64,000 bases of DNA from DASVVT01 sp036386415 (lineage in GTDB: Bacteria; Acidobacteriota; Blastocatellia; Pyrinomonadales; Pyrinomonadaceae). The notes beneath the pieces are model-generated. The model was not told the origin of the DNA, did no database searches, and saw only the letters and a program-made list of their open reading frames with translations. The number at the start of each line of letters is the position of its first letter. The first letter of the stretch is position 1. Where the stretch lies: the NCBI GenBank assembly GCA_036386415.1, contig DASVVT010000027.1, positions 70,759-134,758 of the forward strand. The letters are read 5' to 3'. Positions 53,062-60,390 of this stretch are shown piece by piece. A program made the translations under genes and the position numbers.

Positions 53062-53096
53062 CACCACCGCCCCGTGATCTCGTTCAAAGAACTTTT

Positions 53097-53232
53097 AGCA
53101 AGCAGTAAGCAGTAAGCAGTAAGCAGCAGGCCCTGATAATTCCCGACGTTGAGTCCGTAAAGCTTCATGTTCATGCCAGGTGCAAAGAGCGTTAATCTTT
53201 CGGCTTACTGCTTACCCCTCACTGCTTACTTC
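53097..53232. repeat. period-7 hairpin element, GCAGTAA family
   Basis: GCAGTAA is repeated three times in the left arm (53097-53130). The right arm (53203-53232) carries complementary TTACTGC units. The right end is 1 nt from the mraZ stop codon; rsmH starts 35 nt beyond the left end. Confidence 0.86.
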
Positions 53233-53233
53233 T

Positions 53234-53674
53234 TTAAATGCCGAGGCGCGCAATCGCTGCCTCGTCCTCTTCCGTGTAGGGGTCTGCGAGCAGGCGCTCT
53301 CTGAATCTTTCCAGCTCCCAGACCTCCAGGTACGTCAAATAACCGAGCACCGCCACAGAGCCGAAGACTCCCGCGCTCTTACGCAGCAGCGGGTGTATGA
53401 GGACACGGCCCTGCGCATCCATCGTGGACTGTTGGCCGTAATAGTTGGTGCGGTCAAGGAACTTGCGCCGTGCCGGGTCCATCGAAGGCAGAAGCTGTAG
53501 GCGCTGCTCAATCGATTCCCATTCCGGCAGCGGATAAATGCGTACGCTCTCCCCTGTCAGGCTCGTCACGTAAACCTCTGTCCCGTGCTTCTCCTCTATC
53601 TGGCGACGAAATGGGGTCGGTACTTTCAATCGTCCCTTCGAATCGATTCGCGCCGTGTAATTTCCTCGCAACAT
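53234..53674 (-). CDS. mraZ: MraZ transcriptional regulator
   Basis: A DNA-binding protein of the AbrB/SpoVT-like superfamily that represses the dcw operon. 146 residues from the ATG at 53674 (MLRGNYTARIDSKGRLKVP, where DSKGRL is the first family motif); the second half repeats the fold (STMDAQGRVLIHPLLRKSAG, DAQGR). The upstream frame to 53701 is rejected on family length. Three MraZ boxes lie 85-110 bp upstream. It is the first gene of the dcw cluster. Confidence 0.97.
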   Translation of the reverse strand: MLRGNYTARIDSKGRLKVPTPFRRQIEEKHGTEVYVTSLTGESVRIYPLPEWESIEQRLQLLPSMDPARRKFLDRTNYYGQQSTMDAQGRVLIHPLLRKSAGVFGSVAVLGYLTYLEVWELERFRERLLADPYTEEDEAAIARLGI

Positions 53675-53759
53675 AGGGTTTCGGCGGACGGGACGGGACA
53701 AGAGGTGCTTAAAACTTCTAGTAAAACTTTAATGATCGGCTCCAAGCTGCTCAGATGAG

Positions 53760-53784
53760 CCCACTTCCGACCACATTTTACCAC
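53760..53784 (-). promoter_or_regulatory. three MraZ boxes
   Basis: On the minus strand GTGGT (53780-53784), GTGGT (53770-53774) and GTGGG (53760-53764) repeat with exactly 10-bp spacing, that is pentamers with 5-nt gaps. This is the known MraZ operator layout (TGGGN/GTGGG direct repeats). They lie just after the predicted transcription start, where binding would repress. Confidence 0.85.
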
Positions 53785-53793
53785 CCGCCGCGC

Positions 53794-53822
53794 ATAGTAC
53801 GCCCCTCTTTTAAGGCTGTCAA
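53794..53822 (-). promoter_or_regulatory. sigma70-type promoter of the dcw operon
   Basis: On the minus strand a perfect -35 TTGACA (53817-53822), a 17-bp spacer and -10 TACTAT (53794-53799). Transcription should start near 53787, giving a leader of about 110 nt to mraZ. Confidence 0.85.
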
Positions 53823-54037
53823 GATAAAAAAACAGTGTGGAACAGAGAATTTTAAGCACCAAATGGTGTTGTTCGTGAGGACTTAAGGCCCCTGCCGCCA
53901 CGCGTGTGTGTCTCTCCCGACGCAGACTGGCCTCTTCGCCAGCCATCCGTGATAGCCAAGCGCGAGGCGCATCATGTATAGTGCGCGCCATGCCGCTCTA
54001 TCAGTTAGAATCCGTGTTACAGGCAGACTGACCGCTC

Positions 54038-54829
54038 ATGGGCTTTGGTGGACTTCTCCTTTTCGGTGCGCTGGCGACGCTGGCTAATATCGTGGGTGGA
54101 CTGCTGCTCGCCTCTTCGGGCGTGCATCGCCAGGACGACCGTTTTCTCAAATATCTAGTCGCGCTCGGCGCCGGGTTCATGCTGGCGGCAATTTTCATAG
54201 AGATCATCCCCGAGACCTTCAAGATATGGACGGAGGGGCACGCCGCAGGTGAAGCCTCTGCGCAGGCTGTACTCGGCGCGATGACGCTGCTTCTGGCGGG
54301 CTACCTCCTGATACAGCTTTTTGAGCACACCATCACGCCCCACTTTCATTTCGGCGCCGAGACGCACCCCGAATCCGTGCTCCGCCCGACCGCCGCATAC
54401 ACGGCTATCGGCGGCCTTCTGATTCACACCTTCTTTGACGGCGTCTCGATTGCCGCAGCCTTTCTAGTCAGCACCAAGGTTGGGCTCCTGGTCTTCATCG
54501 CGATTCTCCTGCACAAGCTGCCGGAGGGGTTTACGGTCGCCTCGATCATGATCGCTTCGGGGCGCTCCCTGCGTAAAGCGCGCATTGCCACACTGGCGGT
54601 CGGCCTTGCCACGCTGGCCGGAGTCATCTGTGTCGCTCTGCTGAGGAGCACCACCACGTCTATAGTCGCCTATGCGCTCCCCTTCTCCGCAGGCGTGACG
54701 CTCTACGTGGCCGCCAGCGACCTGATCCCGGAGGTCAATCATAAAGAGGAGAAGAATCCTATGGTCTCTGTGGTCGTCTTCGGCGGCGTCGCCTTCTTTT
54801 ACCTGCTGCATCGCTTAATCGAAGCCTGA
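54038..54829 (+). CDS. ZIP family metal transporter
   Basis: An inner-membrane transporter of 263 residues for zinc or another divalent metal. Eight or so membrane segments; the family's fourth and fifth segments carry the metal site, IGGLLIHTFFDGVSIAAAFL (His, Asp) and AILLHKLPEGFTVASIM (HKLPEG). A short His-containing loop (HTITPHFHFG) precedes segment IV. It is alone on the plus strand between the divergent dcw operon and the TPM gene. The metal cannot be told from sequence. Confidence 0.92.
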   Translation: MGFGGLLLFGALATLANIVGGLLLASSGVHRQDDRFLKYLVALGAGFMLAAIFIEIIPETFKIWTEGHAAGEASAQAVLGAMTLLLAGYLLIQLFEHTITPHFHFGAETHPESVLRPTAAYTAIGGLLIHTFFDGVSIAAAFLVSTKVGLLVFIAILLHKLPEGFTVASIMIASGRSLRKARIATLAVGLATLAGVICVALLRSTTTSIVAYALPFSAGVTLYVAASDLIPEVNHKEEKNPMVSVVVFGGVAFFYLLHRLIEA

Positions 54830-54925
54830 AGAGATGAGCGAAAGCTCAAGGCAGGAAGATTAACCTAAACCCCTATCCATTCTTCAATTCTCTTGCGTGA
54901 TGTTGACTCAGGGACACGAGTTGGT

Positions 54926-55804
54926 ATGATTGTGCTATTGATTCGAACTAATCGTACATTAATTTTCATGGCGGTCATGGCGCTGTTGTGCCTGCTCCTG
55001 GCGAGCGCTTCTGTATACGCACAGACGACCGCGCCGCAGATTCCGCAGCCGACCGGAGACGCCGTCAACGACTTTGCCGATGTCATTGATCCGCAAACGC
55101 AAGCGCGTCTTGAAAACATCCTCATCAACCTGAAGAAGCTCCAGAATATAGAGTTCGGTGTTGTCACGGTCAGAACTACGGGCGGGATGGATATTTTCGA
55201 TTACGCGCTGGCAGTCGGGCGCGGCTGGGGTATCGGCCCCAAGGAGGGCGATAAGCAGGGGCTTCTGCTGATCGCTGCCATCGATGATCGTAAGTATTAC
55301 ACGCTCGTGAGTCCACATCTTCAGGGTGAACTGACTGACGGCGTGGTCGGATCAATTCAGAGGCAATATCTGGTTCCGGCGTTTCGTGCCGGAAATTACG
55401 GTGAAGGTTTTACGCAGACGGCGCGCGCCTATATAGACACCCTCGCAGCAAAGCGCGGCTTCAGCACCGCAGAGATTTATCAGGAACCGAGTAGGCCGAC
55501 CGTCACACGTTATCGTCCGGTAGGGCCACGCAGCGGCGGGCTCTCCACCGGGTGCACCTGCCTGATTATCATTATCATTGTCCTGATCCTTCTGCTTTCG
55601 AGTCGCGGCGGCGGAGGCGGCAGTGGTTGTCTGAACCTTTTCCTGCTCGGCTCATTATTGAATTCGGGCAGTCGTGGCGGATGGAGTTCGGGCGGCTGGG
55701 GCGGCGGTGGCTTTGGCGGCGGTAGCGGTGGTGGTGGCGGCGGCTTCGGCGGCTTCGGCGGCGGGGGAGATTTCGATGGCGGCGGCGCAGGCGGCAGTTG
55801 GTGA
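54926..55804 (+). CDS. TPM-domain protein with glycine-rich tail
   Basis: An exported membrane protein of about 292 residues from the ATG at 54926; ATG 54968 is an alternative. A signal/membrane segment (FMAVMALLCLLLASASVYA) leads to a TPM domain (about residues 50-165): FADVIDPQTQARLENIL, NIEFGVVTVRTTGG, YALAVGRGWGIGPKEGDKQGLLLIAAIDDRKYYTLVS. A second membrane segment (LIIIIIVLILLLSS) precedes a tail of about 70 residues that is nearly all Gly/Ser/Phe/Trp. Such YgcG/TPM proteins, often with LemA, are membrane proteins of unclear role, some with phosphatase activity. LemA is two genes downstream. Confidence 0.88.
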   Translation: MIVLLIRTNRTLIFMAVMALLCLLLASASVYAQTTAPQIPQPTGDAVNDFADVIDPQTQARLENILINLKKLQNIEFGVVTVRTTGGMDIFDYALAVGRGWGIGPKEGDKQGLLLIAAIDDRKYYTLVSPHLQGELTDGVVGSIQRQYLVPAFRAGNYGEGFTQTARAYIDTLAAKRGFSTAEIYQEPSRPTVTRYRPVGPRSGGLSTGCTCLIIIIIVLILLLSSRGGGGGSGCLNLFLLGSLLNSGSRGGWSSGGWGGGGFGGGSGGGGGGFGGFGGGGDFDGGGAGGSW

Positions 55805-55858
55805 CGGCCAAGCTGCTGCACGCAAAACCGACCCTCATCACACAGGAACAGATGAAAG

Positions 55859-55927
55859 GGCGTGAATCGTAAATGGTCAATCGCAAATATCACAGGGGAA
55901 GCCCTGCGTCGATCCGCGATTTACGCT
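55859..55927. repeat. period-7 element, GTGAATC family
   Basis: Heptads GTGAATC-GTAAATG-GTCAATC-GCAAATA on the left and a short complementary GCGATTTACGC on the right. The stem is imperfect. It lies 54 nt after the TPM stop codon. Confidence 0.6.
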
Positions 55928-55976
55928 CTTAGCGCCTTGAGACCTTTGTGGTAAGTTCTCTTATTGTCATAAAAAG

Positions 55977-56732
55977 ATGGCTAACAGTATCACACAAGAT
56001 TCGCTCAAACATTTCGTCGAAGATTTGCGCTCGACGCACGGTGAGAACCTGGCGTCCGTGATGCTCTACGGCTCGGCTGCGATGGGCGATGAAATGGCGC
56101 AGGGTGCGGGCTACAACGTGCTGGTCGCACTCAACCGCATCACGCCTGAAGATTTGCGTCTCGCGCAGGCTCCGATACGCGAGTGGCAGCGTTTGGGTCA
56201 GCCGCTGCCGGTCTATTTCACACTCGCAGAGTTGAGCGATGCGGCTGATGTCTTCCCCATAGAGTTTCACCAGATGGAGCGCGCGCGCAAAGTCCTCTAC
56301 GGTCAAGACCCTTTCGAGTTCGTACGAGTTTCGGATGCGAACCTGCGACACCAAACGGAGTATGAATTGAGGGGCAAGCTCATCCAACTGCGGCGCTCCT
56401 ACATCCCCGCTTCCGTCTCGGTCGAGAAGCTCTCGGGGCTGATGAGCGAGAGTCTGGGAACTTTCGCGGCGCTGTTTCGTCCCGTCTTGATGCTGAACGG
56501 GAAGGAGCCGCCGGTCGCCAAACAGGAGGCCGTGCGCGCCACGGTTCAACTGCTCGGACTGGATGCAGAGCCTTTCGAGCGCATCTTCGCGCTGCGCTCG
56601 ACCGACACAACGCTTTTAGCGGAAGCGGAAGCGCACTCGCTCTTTGCCGCTTACCTGGTTCAGATTGAACGCGTCATTGAAACGGTTGACCGGATGCCGG
56701 TCAACGCGTCCGCCGGTGGGGCGCAACCTTGA
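55977..56732 (+). CDS. nucleotidyltransferase-fold hypothetical protein
   Basis: A 251-residue soluble protein. SVMLYGSAAMGDEMAQGAGYNVLVAL (about 29-54) resembles the GS-x-(A)-G motif and strand order of MNT-type nucleotidyltransferases, but the catalytic DxD pair is replaced (YNVLVAL has Asn where Asp is expected), so it may be inactive or substrate-binding only. The C-terminal helical part (YELRGKLIQLRRSYIP, SHSLFAAYLVQIERVIETVD) resembles HEPN-like or substrate-domain helices. No partner toxin or antitoxin is adjacent. It lies between the TPM and LemA genes and may belong with them. Confidence 0.65.
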   Translation: MANSITQDSLKHFVEDLRSTHGENLASVMLYGSAAMGDEMAQGAGYNVLVALNRITPEDLRLAQAPIREWQRLGQPLPVYFTLAELSDAADVFPIEFHQMERARKVLYGQDPFEFVRVSDANLRHQTEYELRGKLIQLRRSYIPASVSVEKLSGLMSESLGTFAALFRPVLMLNGKEPPVAKQEAVRATVQLLGLDAEPFERIFALRSTDTTLLAEAEAHSLFAAYLVQIERVIETVDRMPVNASAGGAQP

Positions 56733-56822
56733 GCAGTCAATGAATCATCGCGTGAGATGATTCTTTCGCGGGCTCTATAGTATAAAGAGTCTGCACCTAT
56801 TCTAAATGGAGAAATAATAGAT

Positions 56823-57461
56823 ATGAATAAGAGAAGGATGTTGCTGCTGGCTCTGGCAGTGTTTGTATCTTTGACGGCCAGCGGATGCGGCTACAACACG
56901 CTTCAGAGTAAGCATCAGAACGTCAGGGCAAAGTGGGCAGGCGTCGAGAATCAGCTCCAGCGTCGCGCCGATCTCATCAATAATCTCATTGAGACCGCCA
57001 AGCTGGCAGGCGTGCAAGAGCAGGAGGTCTTCGGCACGATCGCCCAGTCGAATTCACAGCTTCTTAATGCCACCAAGGCCACCGGACAGGATGAGGCCGG
57101 GGAGAAGACGCCTGAACAGAAGCAGGCAGTGATTGACGCGGCCAATAGTTTTGGCGGGACTATTGGCCGACTGCTCTCATTACAACAGACCTGGCCGCAA
57201 TTAAGGTCGAACGAGAATTTTTTGCGGGCGCAAGATGAACTGGTTGGCACGGAAAACCGCATCGCAACCGCGCGTGGCGACTATAATAATGCCGTTCAGG
57301 ACTACAATACGACGCGCGGCAGTTTTCCAACGGTCATTGCAGCCAAGATATACGGCTTTAAAGAGGAGCCTTATTTCAAAGCTGATCCGGCGGCGACACA
57401 GGTTCCAAAGATAGACTCTAACGACCTACGCCAGAATCGGAGCAACACTAACGCGAAATAG
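56823..57461 (+). CDS. lemA: LemA family lipoprotein
   Basis: LemA-type protein of 212 residues. The signal (LLLALAVFVSLTASGC) ends in lipobox SGC. The rest is a helical bundle: YNTLQSKHQNVRAKWAGVENQLQRRADLINNLIETAKLAGVQEQEV, then ANSFGGTIGRLLSLQQTWPQLRSNENFLRAQDELVGTENRIATARGDYNNAVQDYN, which holds the family's NxxxxxLQxxLxGTENRIxxARxxYNxxVxxYN pattern. LemA proteins are commonly encoded with TPM proteins; their function is unclear. GGAG precedes the ATG, and a perfect palindrome terminator follows the gene. Confidence 0.93.
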   Translation: MNKRRMLLLALAVFVSLTASGCGYNTLQSKHQNVRAKWAGVENQLQRRADLINNLIETAKLAGVQEQEVFGTIAQSNSQLLNATKATGQDEAGEKTPEQKQAVIDAANSFGGTIGRLLSLQQTWPQLRSNENFLRAQDELVGTENRIATARGDYNNAVQDYNTTRGSFPTVIAAKIYGFKEEPYFKADPAATQVPKIDSNDLRQNRSNTNAK

Positions 57462-57503
57462 GAGTGCTCAGCAGGGCGAGTCCGATTCACCGTTTGGATG
57501 AAC

Positions 57504-57547
57504 ATAAATAAGGGGCTGCTTTCAATTGAAAGCAGCCCCTTATTTAT
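57504..57547. terminator. bidirectional terminator, 44-nt perfect palindrome
   Basis: A perfect palindrome of 44 nt centred at 57525/57526: GGGGCTGCTTTC with its complement, flanked by A/T runs on both sides (AATAA and TTATT). It lies between convergent lemA and the microcompartment genes and fits an intrinsic terminator for both strands. Confidence 0.9.
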
Positions 57548-57604
57548 CGACATATCTCGCAAGATGAATAAAGAAAGGGCTTTCGGCTCACCTGACTGAC
57601 ACCT

Positions 57605-58099
57605 TCAAAATCCGCGCGAGCTGCACATTGCGCAGTGATCGCAGGGCTTCCCCCCAGGTTCCACCGAACAGGTCTTCTCTTTTTCAAAGAAATCCACCAG
57701 CTCGGAGACCGCCGCTTCATCGACGCCGAATCTCTCCTGGCTCGGATGCGCCGCCGGAACGTAGATACCGCTGAGCCAGGGCGAGCGGGCGAACGCGGGC
57801 GGGCCTGTCGATGCGCCTGTTTGATCCGTCGCGCCGCCTGCTTGCTCGCGGCGAGTGACGCTCCGCGCTGCTCGCAGAGGCCGTCGCTCCTGGCGCGTGA
57901 GGTTTGATTCGATCTGCGCCAGCCTCTCCTGTAACTCAGACAGAGTGGCGCGCACTGCCGACAACTCTTCGCCGACATCGTCAGTCTGCTCACTGTCGCG
58001 CATGGTGGTTTCCGCTCCACTTTGCGACACGCGGCGCGCGATGCGCTCGGCCATCAAACGCACTCGATCCTGTTCGCTACTGCTACTACTACTGCTCAC
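57605..58099 (-). CDS. microcompartment-associated Cys-rich protein with EP-like helix
   Basis: A 164-residue protein I do not recognise as a family. The N-terminus is a Ser run followed by an amphipathic helix (EQDRVRLMAERIARRVSQS) of the kind that serves as an encapsulation peptide for microcompartment cargo. A coiled-coil stretch follows (ELSAVRATLSELQERLAQIES, about residues 45-70), then a Pro/Gly linker. The conserved-looking end has FGVDEAAVSELVDFFEKEKTC and a cysteine cluster CSVEPGGKPCDHCAMC (C-x8-C-x2-C-x2-C), which could bind zinc or an iron-sulfur cluster. It follows the third EutN gene by overlap. A redox or scaffold cargo protein is an inference. Confidence 0.72.
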   Translation of the reverse strand: MSSSSSSSEQDRVRLMAERIARRVSQSGAETTMRDSEQTDDVGEELSAVRATLSELQERLAQIESNLTRQERRPLRAARSVTRREQAGGATDQTGASTGPPAFARSPWLSGIYVPAAHPSQERFGVDEAAVSELVDFFEKEKTCSVEPGGKPCDHCAMCSSRGF

Positions 58100-58398
58100 G
58101 CGCGCTCCCTCCTTGCAGGCTCATCCTCCAGCAGATCGATTCGATCCACGACGCCGACAATCGCGGCATCAATCGCCGCCCCGGCTTCACCTGTCGCCAC
58201 GGTCGAGGCGCTCCAACCTTCCTGCACGATCAGCACAGTGTCGCCCATCCCTGCGTCTACTGCATCGAGCGCCAGGAGGCTTGCGCCCGTCTCTTCGCCT
58301 TCGAGCGTAACGGGCTGGCAGAGCATCACGCGCGCATTATCGTAGCGTGGGTTCTTCTGCGTCGCGACGATGTTACCCAGGACACGCGCCAGAATCAT
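58096..58398 (-). CDS. EutN/CcmL-type microcompartment vertex protein
   Basis: A 100-residue BMC-P pentamer protein that caps shell vertices. MILARVLGNIVATQKNPRYDNARVMLCQPV matches the EutN/CcmL start; DAVDAGMGDTVLIVQEGWSAS and AAIVGVVDRID follow. The longer upstream frame is a shadow of the neighbouring gene. Start and preceding stop overlap by 4 nt (ATGA). Confidence 0.93.
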   Translation of the reverse strand: MILARVLGNIVATQKNPRYDNARVMLCQPVTLEGEETGASLLALDAVDAGMGDTVLIVQEGWSASTVATGEAGAAIDAAIVGVVDRIDLLEDEPARRERA

Positions 58399-58682
58399 GA
58401 CGGCCTGCTCCCGTTCGTCACATGAGCCTCCGAATCGACGATGGCGACAATCGTGCAATCCGTCGGCGTATCCTCTCGCTTGAAGGGAAAGCTCGCCTCC
58501 TTGCCCCTGCACCAGAAGACCAGCTCACCCGTGCCCGCGCCGATGGCATCCAGCGCCACGAGGGGTTTGCCCTGCGGCTCAAGCCTCGCATTGAGCGACT
58601 GGATGACGAGCAGCTTGCGACCCTCCAAAGAATCGTTCTTCACGGTCGCCACAACAGTCCCGATGACGCGTGCCAGTTGCAT
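58395..58682 (-). CDS. EutN/CcmL-type microcompartment vertex protein
   Basis: A 95-residue BMC-P protein from the ATG at 58682: MQLARVIGTVVATVKNDSLEGRKLLVIQ, then LDAIGAGTGELVFWCRGKEASFPF, a longer insertion than in its two paralogues, and DCTIVAIVDS. Its start lies 5 nt beyond the hairpin arm and there is no Shine-Dalgarno. It overlaps the next EutN start. Confidence 0.93.
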   Translation of the reverse strand: MQLARVIGTVVATVKNDSLEGRKLLVIQSLNARLEPQGKPLVALDAIGAGTGELVFWCRGKEASFPFKREDTPTDCTIVAIVDSEAHVTNGSRPS

Positions 58683-58687
58683 AAGAA

Positions 58688-58780
58688 GAGTCTGAGAGTC
58701 TGAGAGTCTGGAGTCTGGAGTCAAAAGAAAGAACTGTTTTCGTCCTTTGACTCCAGACTCTAGACTCCTGACTCGTGACT
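58688..58780. repeat. period-7 hairpin element, GAGTCTG family
   Basis: Left arm 58688-58727 (GAGTCTG-A-GAGTCTG units) and right arm 58745-58780 (CCAGACTC, TAGACTC, CTGACTC). The upstream EutN stop codon and last residues (ISHESGV) are encoded in the right arm; the downstream EutN starts 5 nt beyond the left arm. Confidence 0.87.
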
Positions 58781-59041
58781 TATATCAACCGTATCAATGA
58801 CGCCGACGATAGCCGCATCGACGGGCGTGTCTTTGAGTCCCTGGGCGAGCCGCGCGCTGGAGCCCGCGACGACCAGGACGCGCTCATGAAAGCCTGCGCC
58901 GACCGTATCGACGGCGACGACATAGCCGCTCGTGTCCGTCCCATCCAGATTGACTGGGCGTACGATGAGCAGTTTCTTTCCCGTGAGCCGTTCATCTTTC
59001 TGCGTCGAGACGACCGTGCCGAGGATGCGTGCGATAATCAT
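58760..59041 (-). CDS. EutN/CcmL-type microcompartment vertex protein
   Basis: A 93-residue BMC-P protein: MIIARILGTVVSTQKDERLTGKKLLIVRPV, VDTVGAGFHERVLVVAGSSARL, AAIVGVIDTVD. The last residues (ISHESGV) come from the hairpin arm. Its ATG is 5 nt beyond another hairpin arm. Three EutN paralogues in one locus suggest that vertices of different kinds are used, as in other aldolase-type microcompartments. Confidence 0.94.
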   Translation of the reverse strand: MIIARILGTVVSTQKDERLTGKKLLIVRPVNLDGTDTSGYVVAVDTVGAGFHERVLVVAGSSARLAQGLKDTPVDAAIVGVIDTVDISHESGV

Positions 59042-59046
59042 TCAAT

Positions 59047-59172
59047 GTTCGTCAGTTGTCCGTTGTCCGTGGTCAGTTCTTCTTTGAATGCTGATGCATC
59101 GTGAGCGCCTAATCTTCAGCTCTCAACTTCCACATCACATACGACGGACAACTGACCACGGACAACTGACAA
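59047..59172. repeat. period-7 hairpin element, GTCCGTG/GTCAGTT family
   Basis: Left arm 59047-59078 (GTCAGTT-GTCCGTT-GTCCGTG-GTCAGTT) and right arm 59145-59172. The right end is 4 nt from the BMC-H stop codon, the left end 5 nt from the EutN start. Confidence 0.87.
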
Positions 59173-59176
59173 TGCT

Positions 59177-59461
59177 TTACCCATTATTTCCAATCGGCAG
59201 GGCTTCATCGACGCTCCCGTGCGGGCGCGGGATGACGTGCACGCTGACCAGCTCGCCGACGCGACGCGCGGCAGCCGCGCCCGCGTCCGTCGCGGCTTTG
59301 ACCGCCGCGACATCGCCGCGCACGATGGCCGTCACAAAGCCCGCGCCGATCTTCTCGTAGCCGATGAGCGTCACGTTGGCGGCCTTGACCATCGCGTCCG
59401 CCGCTTCGATCATCGCCACGAGCCCTTTCGTCTCAACCATTCCGAGTGCTTCCTGAGCCAT
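59177..59461 (-). CDS. BMC-H hexameric microcompartment shell protein
   Basis: A 94-residue BMC-domain protein that tiles shell facets. ALGMVETKGLVAMIEAADAMVKAANVTLIGYEKIGAGFVTAIVRGDVAAVKAATDAG is the full family pattern. The pore loop reads KIGAGF rather than the common KIGGGL/SGL. The short C-terminus (VIPRPHGSVDEALPIG) is typical. AGGAG lies 9 nt upstream of the ATG. It is the only BMC-H gene in this window, so facets must be a single hexamer type unless other genes lie elsewhere. Confidence 0.96.
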   Translation of the reverse strand: MAQEALGMVETKGLVAMIEAADAMVKAANVTLIGYEKIGAGFVTAIVRGDVAAVKAATDAGAAAARRVGELVSVHVIPRPHGSVDEALPIGNNG

Positions 59462-59565
59462 TAATCTTCTCCTGTTCTGCTCGAATCATTACGAATTTGA
59501 AATCTCAAAATCTCAGCTCACCCAAAAGGCGGTATGGTTCACTATTCGCGAACGCAAGTCTACCT

Positions 59566-60390
59566 TTACCTTTGCAACTGTACCGCCTGGCTCAACAACT
59601 CTACCAACTCCTCGCGCGTCAAGGCTATCTTACCCGCGCCGTTGGACTGTGCCTGAGCCGCACGGTTTGCGGCCTCAGATGAGCGGCTGCCGGTCGGGCA
59701 CGTCAACTGTGTCTCGTGCAGGTAGCCGCATGCCTGGCAGCGCGCTCCTTCATCAAGATAGCCTGCCGCTTCGCGCACGTTAATCAACTTTTCGATGGCA
59801 TCCGCCGGTAGATTTTTCGACCCTCCGAGGATGCGCGAGAGAATGGCGATCCTGGCCGTGTGCTCCAGAGTCTCCAGACGGTCGAAAGCCTGCCAGAGGT
59901 CTGCGCCGTAGGCGACCGCACCGTGATTCGCCATGAGCAATGCGTTGTGATGCTTGACGAGCGGGCGCATCGCGTCCGTCAACTCTGTGGTCGAAGGCGT
60001 GCCATAATCGGCGAGCGGCACGCAGCCCAGCGTCAGGATCACTTCCGAGAGAATTGGTTGATCGATACTGAGCCCGGCGACGGCGAAGGCCGTGCCGTGC
60101 GGCGGGTGAGCATGGCAGACCGCTTTCACGTCCGCGCGCTCGCGATAGATCAGCAGGTGCATCTCAAGCTCACTCGAAGCCCTGCGGTCGTTGAGCGGCT
60201 TGCCTTCCGTGTCCGTGACGGCGCAAGCGTCTTCTGTCATGCGCCCCTTGCAGGTCATGGTCGGCGTCGCCACGATGCGCCCGTCGTCAAGGCGCACGCT
60301 GAGGTTTCCGTCCGAGGAGACGACGTAGCTGCGCTCGTACATCAGGCGACCGACGCGCACGATCTCGCGCCGCGCCGTCTCTTCATTCAT
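59566..60390 (-). CDS. class II aldolase with C-terminal encapsulation peptide
   Basis: A zinc-dependent class II aldolase/adducin-type enzyme, 274 residues from the ATG at 60390. Active-site landmarks: SYVVSSDGNLSVR, Glu in SSELEMHLLIY, zinc ligands HAHPPHG and NHGAVAYG. It resembles fuculose/rhamnulose-phosphate aldolases, which release lactaldehyde. After the catalytic domain come a CxxC segment (CQACGYLHETQLTC), an Ala/Ser linker and a final amphipathic helix REELVELLSQAV, a standard encapsulation peptide. This fits cargo of the shell encoded by the next genes. Its start overlaps the stop codon of the upstream TonB-like gene. Confidence 0.92.
   Translation of the reverse strand: MNEETARREIVRVGRLMYERSYVVSSDGNLSVRLDDGRIVATPTMTCKGRMTEDACAVTDTEGKPLNDRRASSELEMHLLIYRERADVKAVCHAHPPHGTAFAVAGLSIDQPILSEVILTLGCVPLADYGTPSTTELTDAMRPLVKHHNALLMANHGAVAYGADLWQAFDRLETLEHTARIAILSRILGGSKNLPADAIEKLINVREAAGYLDEGARCQACGYLHETQLTCPTGSRSSEAANRAAQAQSNGAGKIALTREELVELLSQAVQLQR

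Larger units (their letters stand above)
53675..54037. other. 363-bp divergent intergenic region
   Basis: It contains the mraZ promoter and boxes (53760-53822). The remaining part up to the ZIP gene start must carry the plus-strand promoter, but no clear hexamers were recognised there and there is no heptad element. Confidence 0.6.

Noticed and set aside
58399..58512. N-terminal extension of the third EutN protein
   Set aside because: Overlaps the second EutN gene in another frame; all EutN proteins begin at the M-x-x-A-R-V/I-x-G motif.
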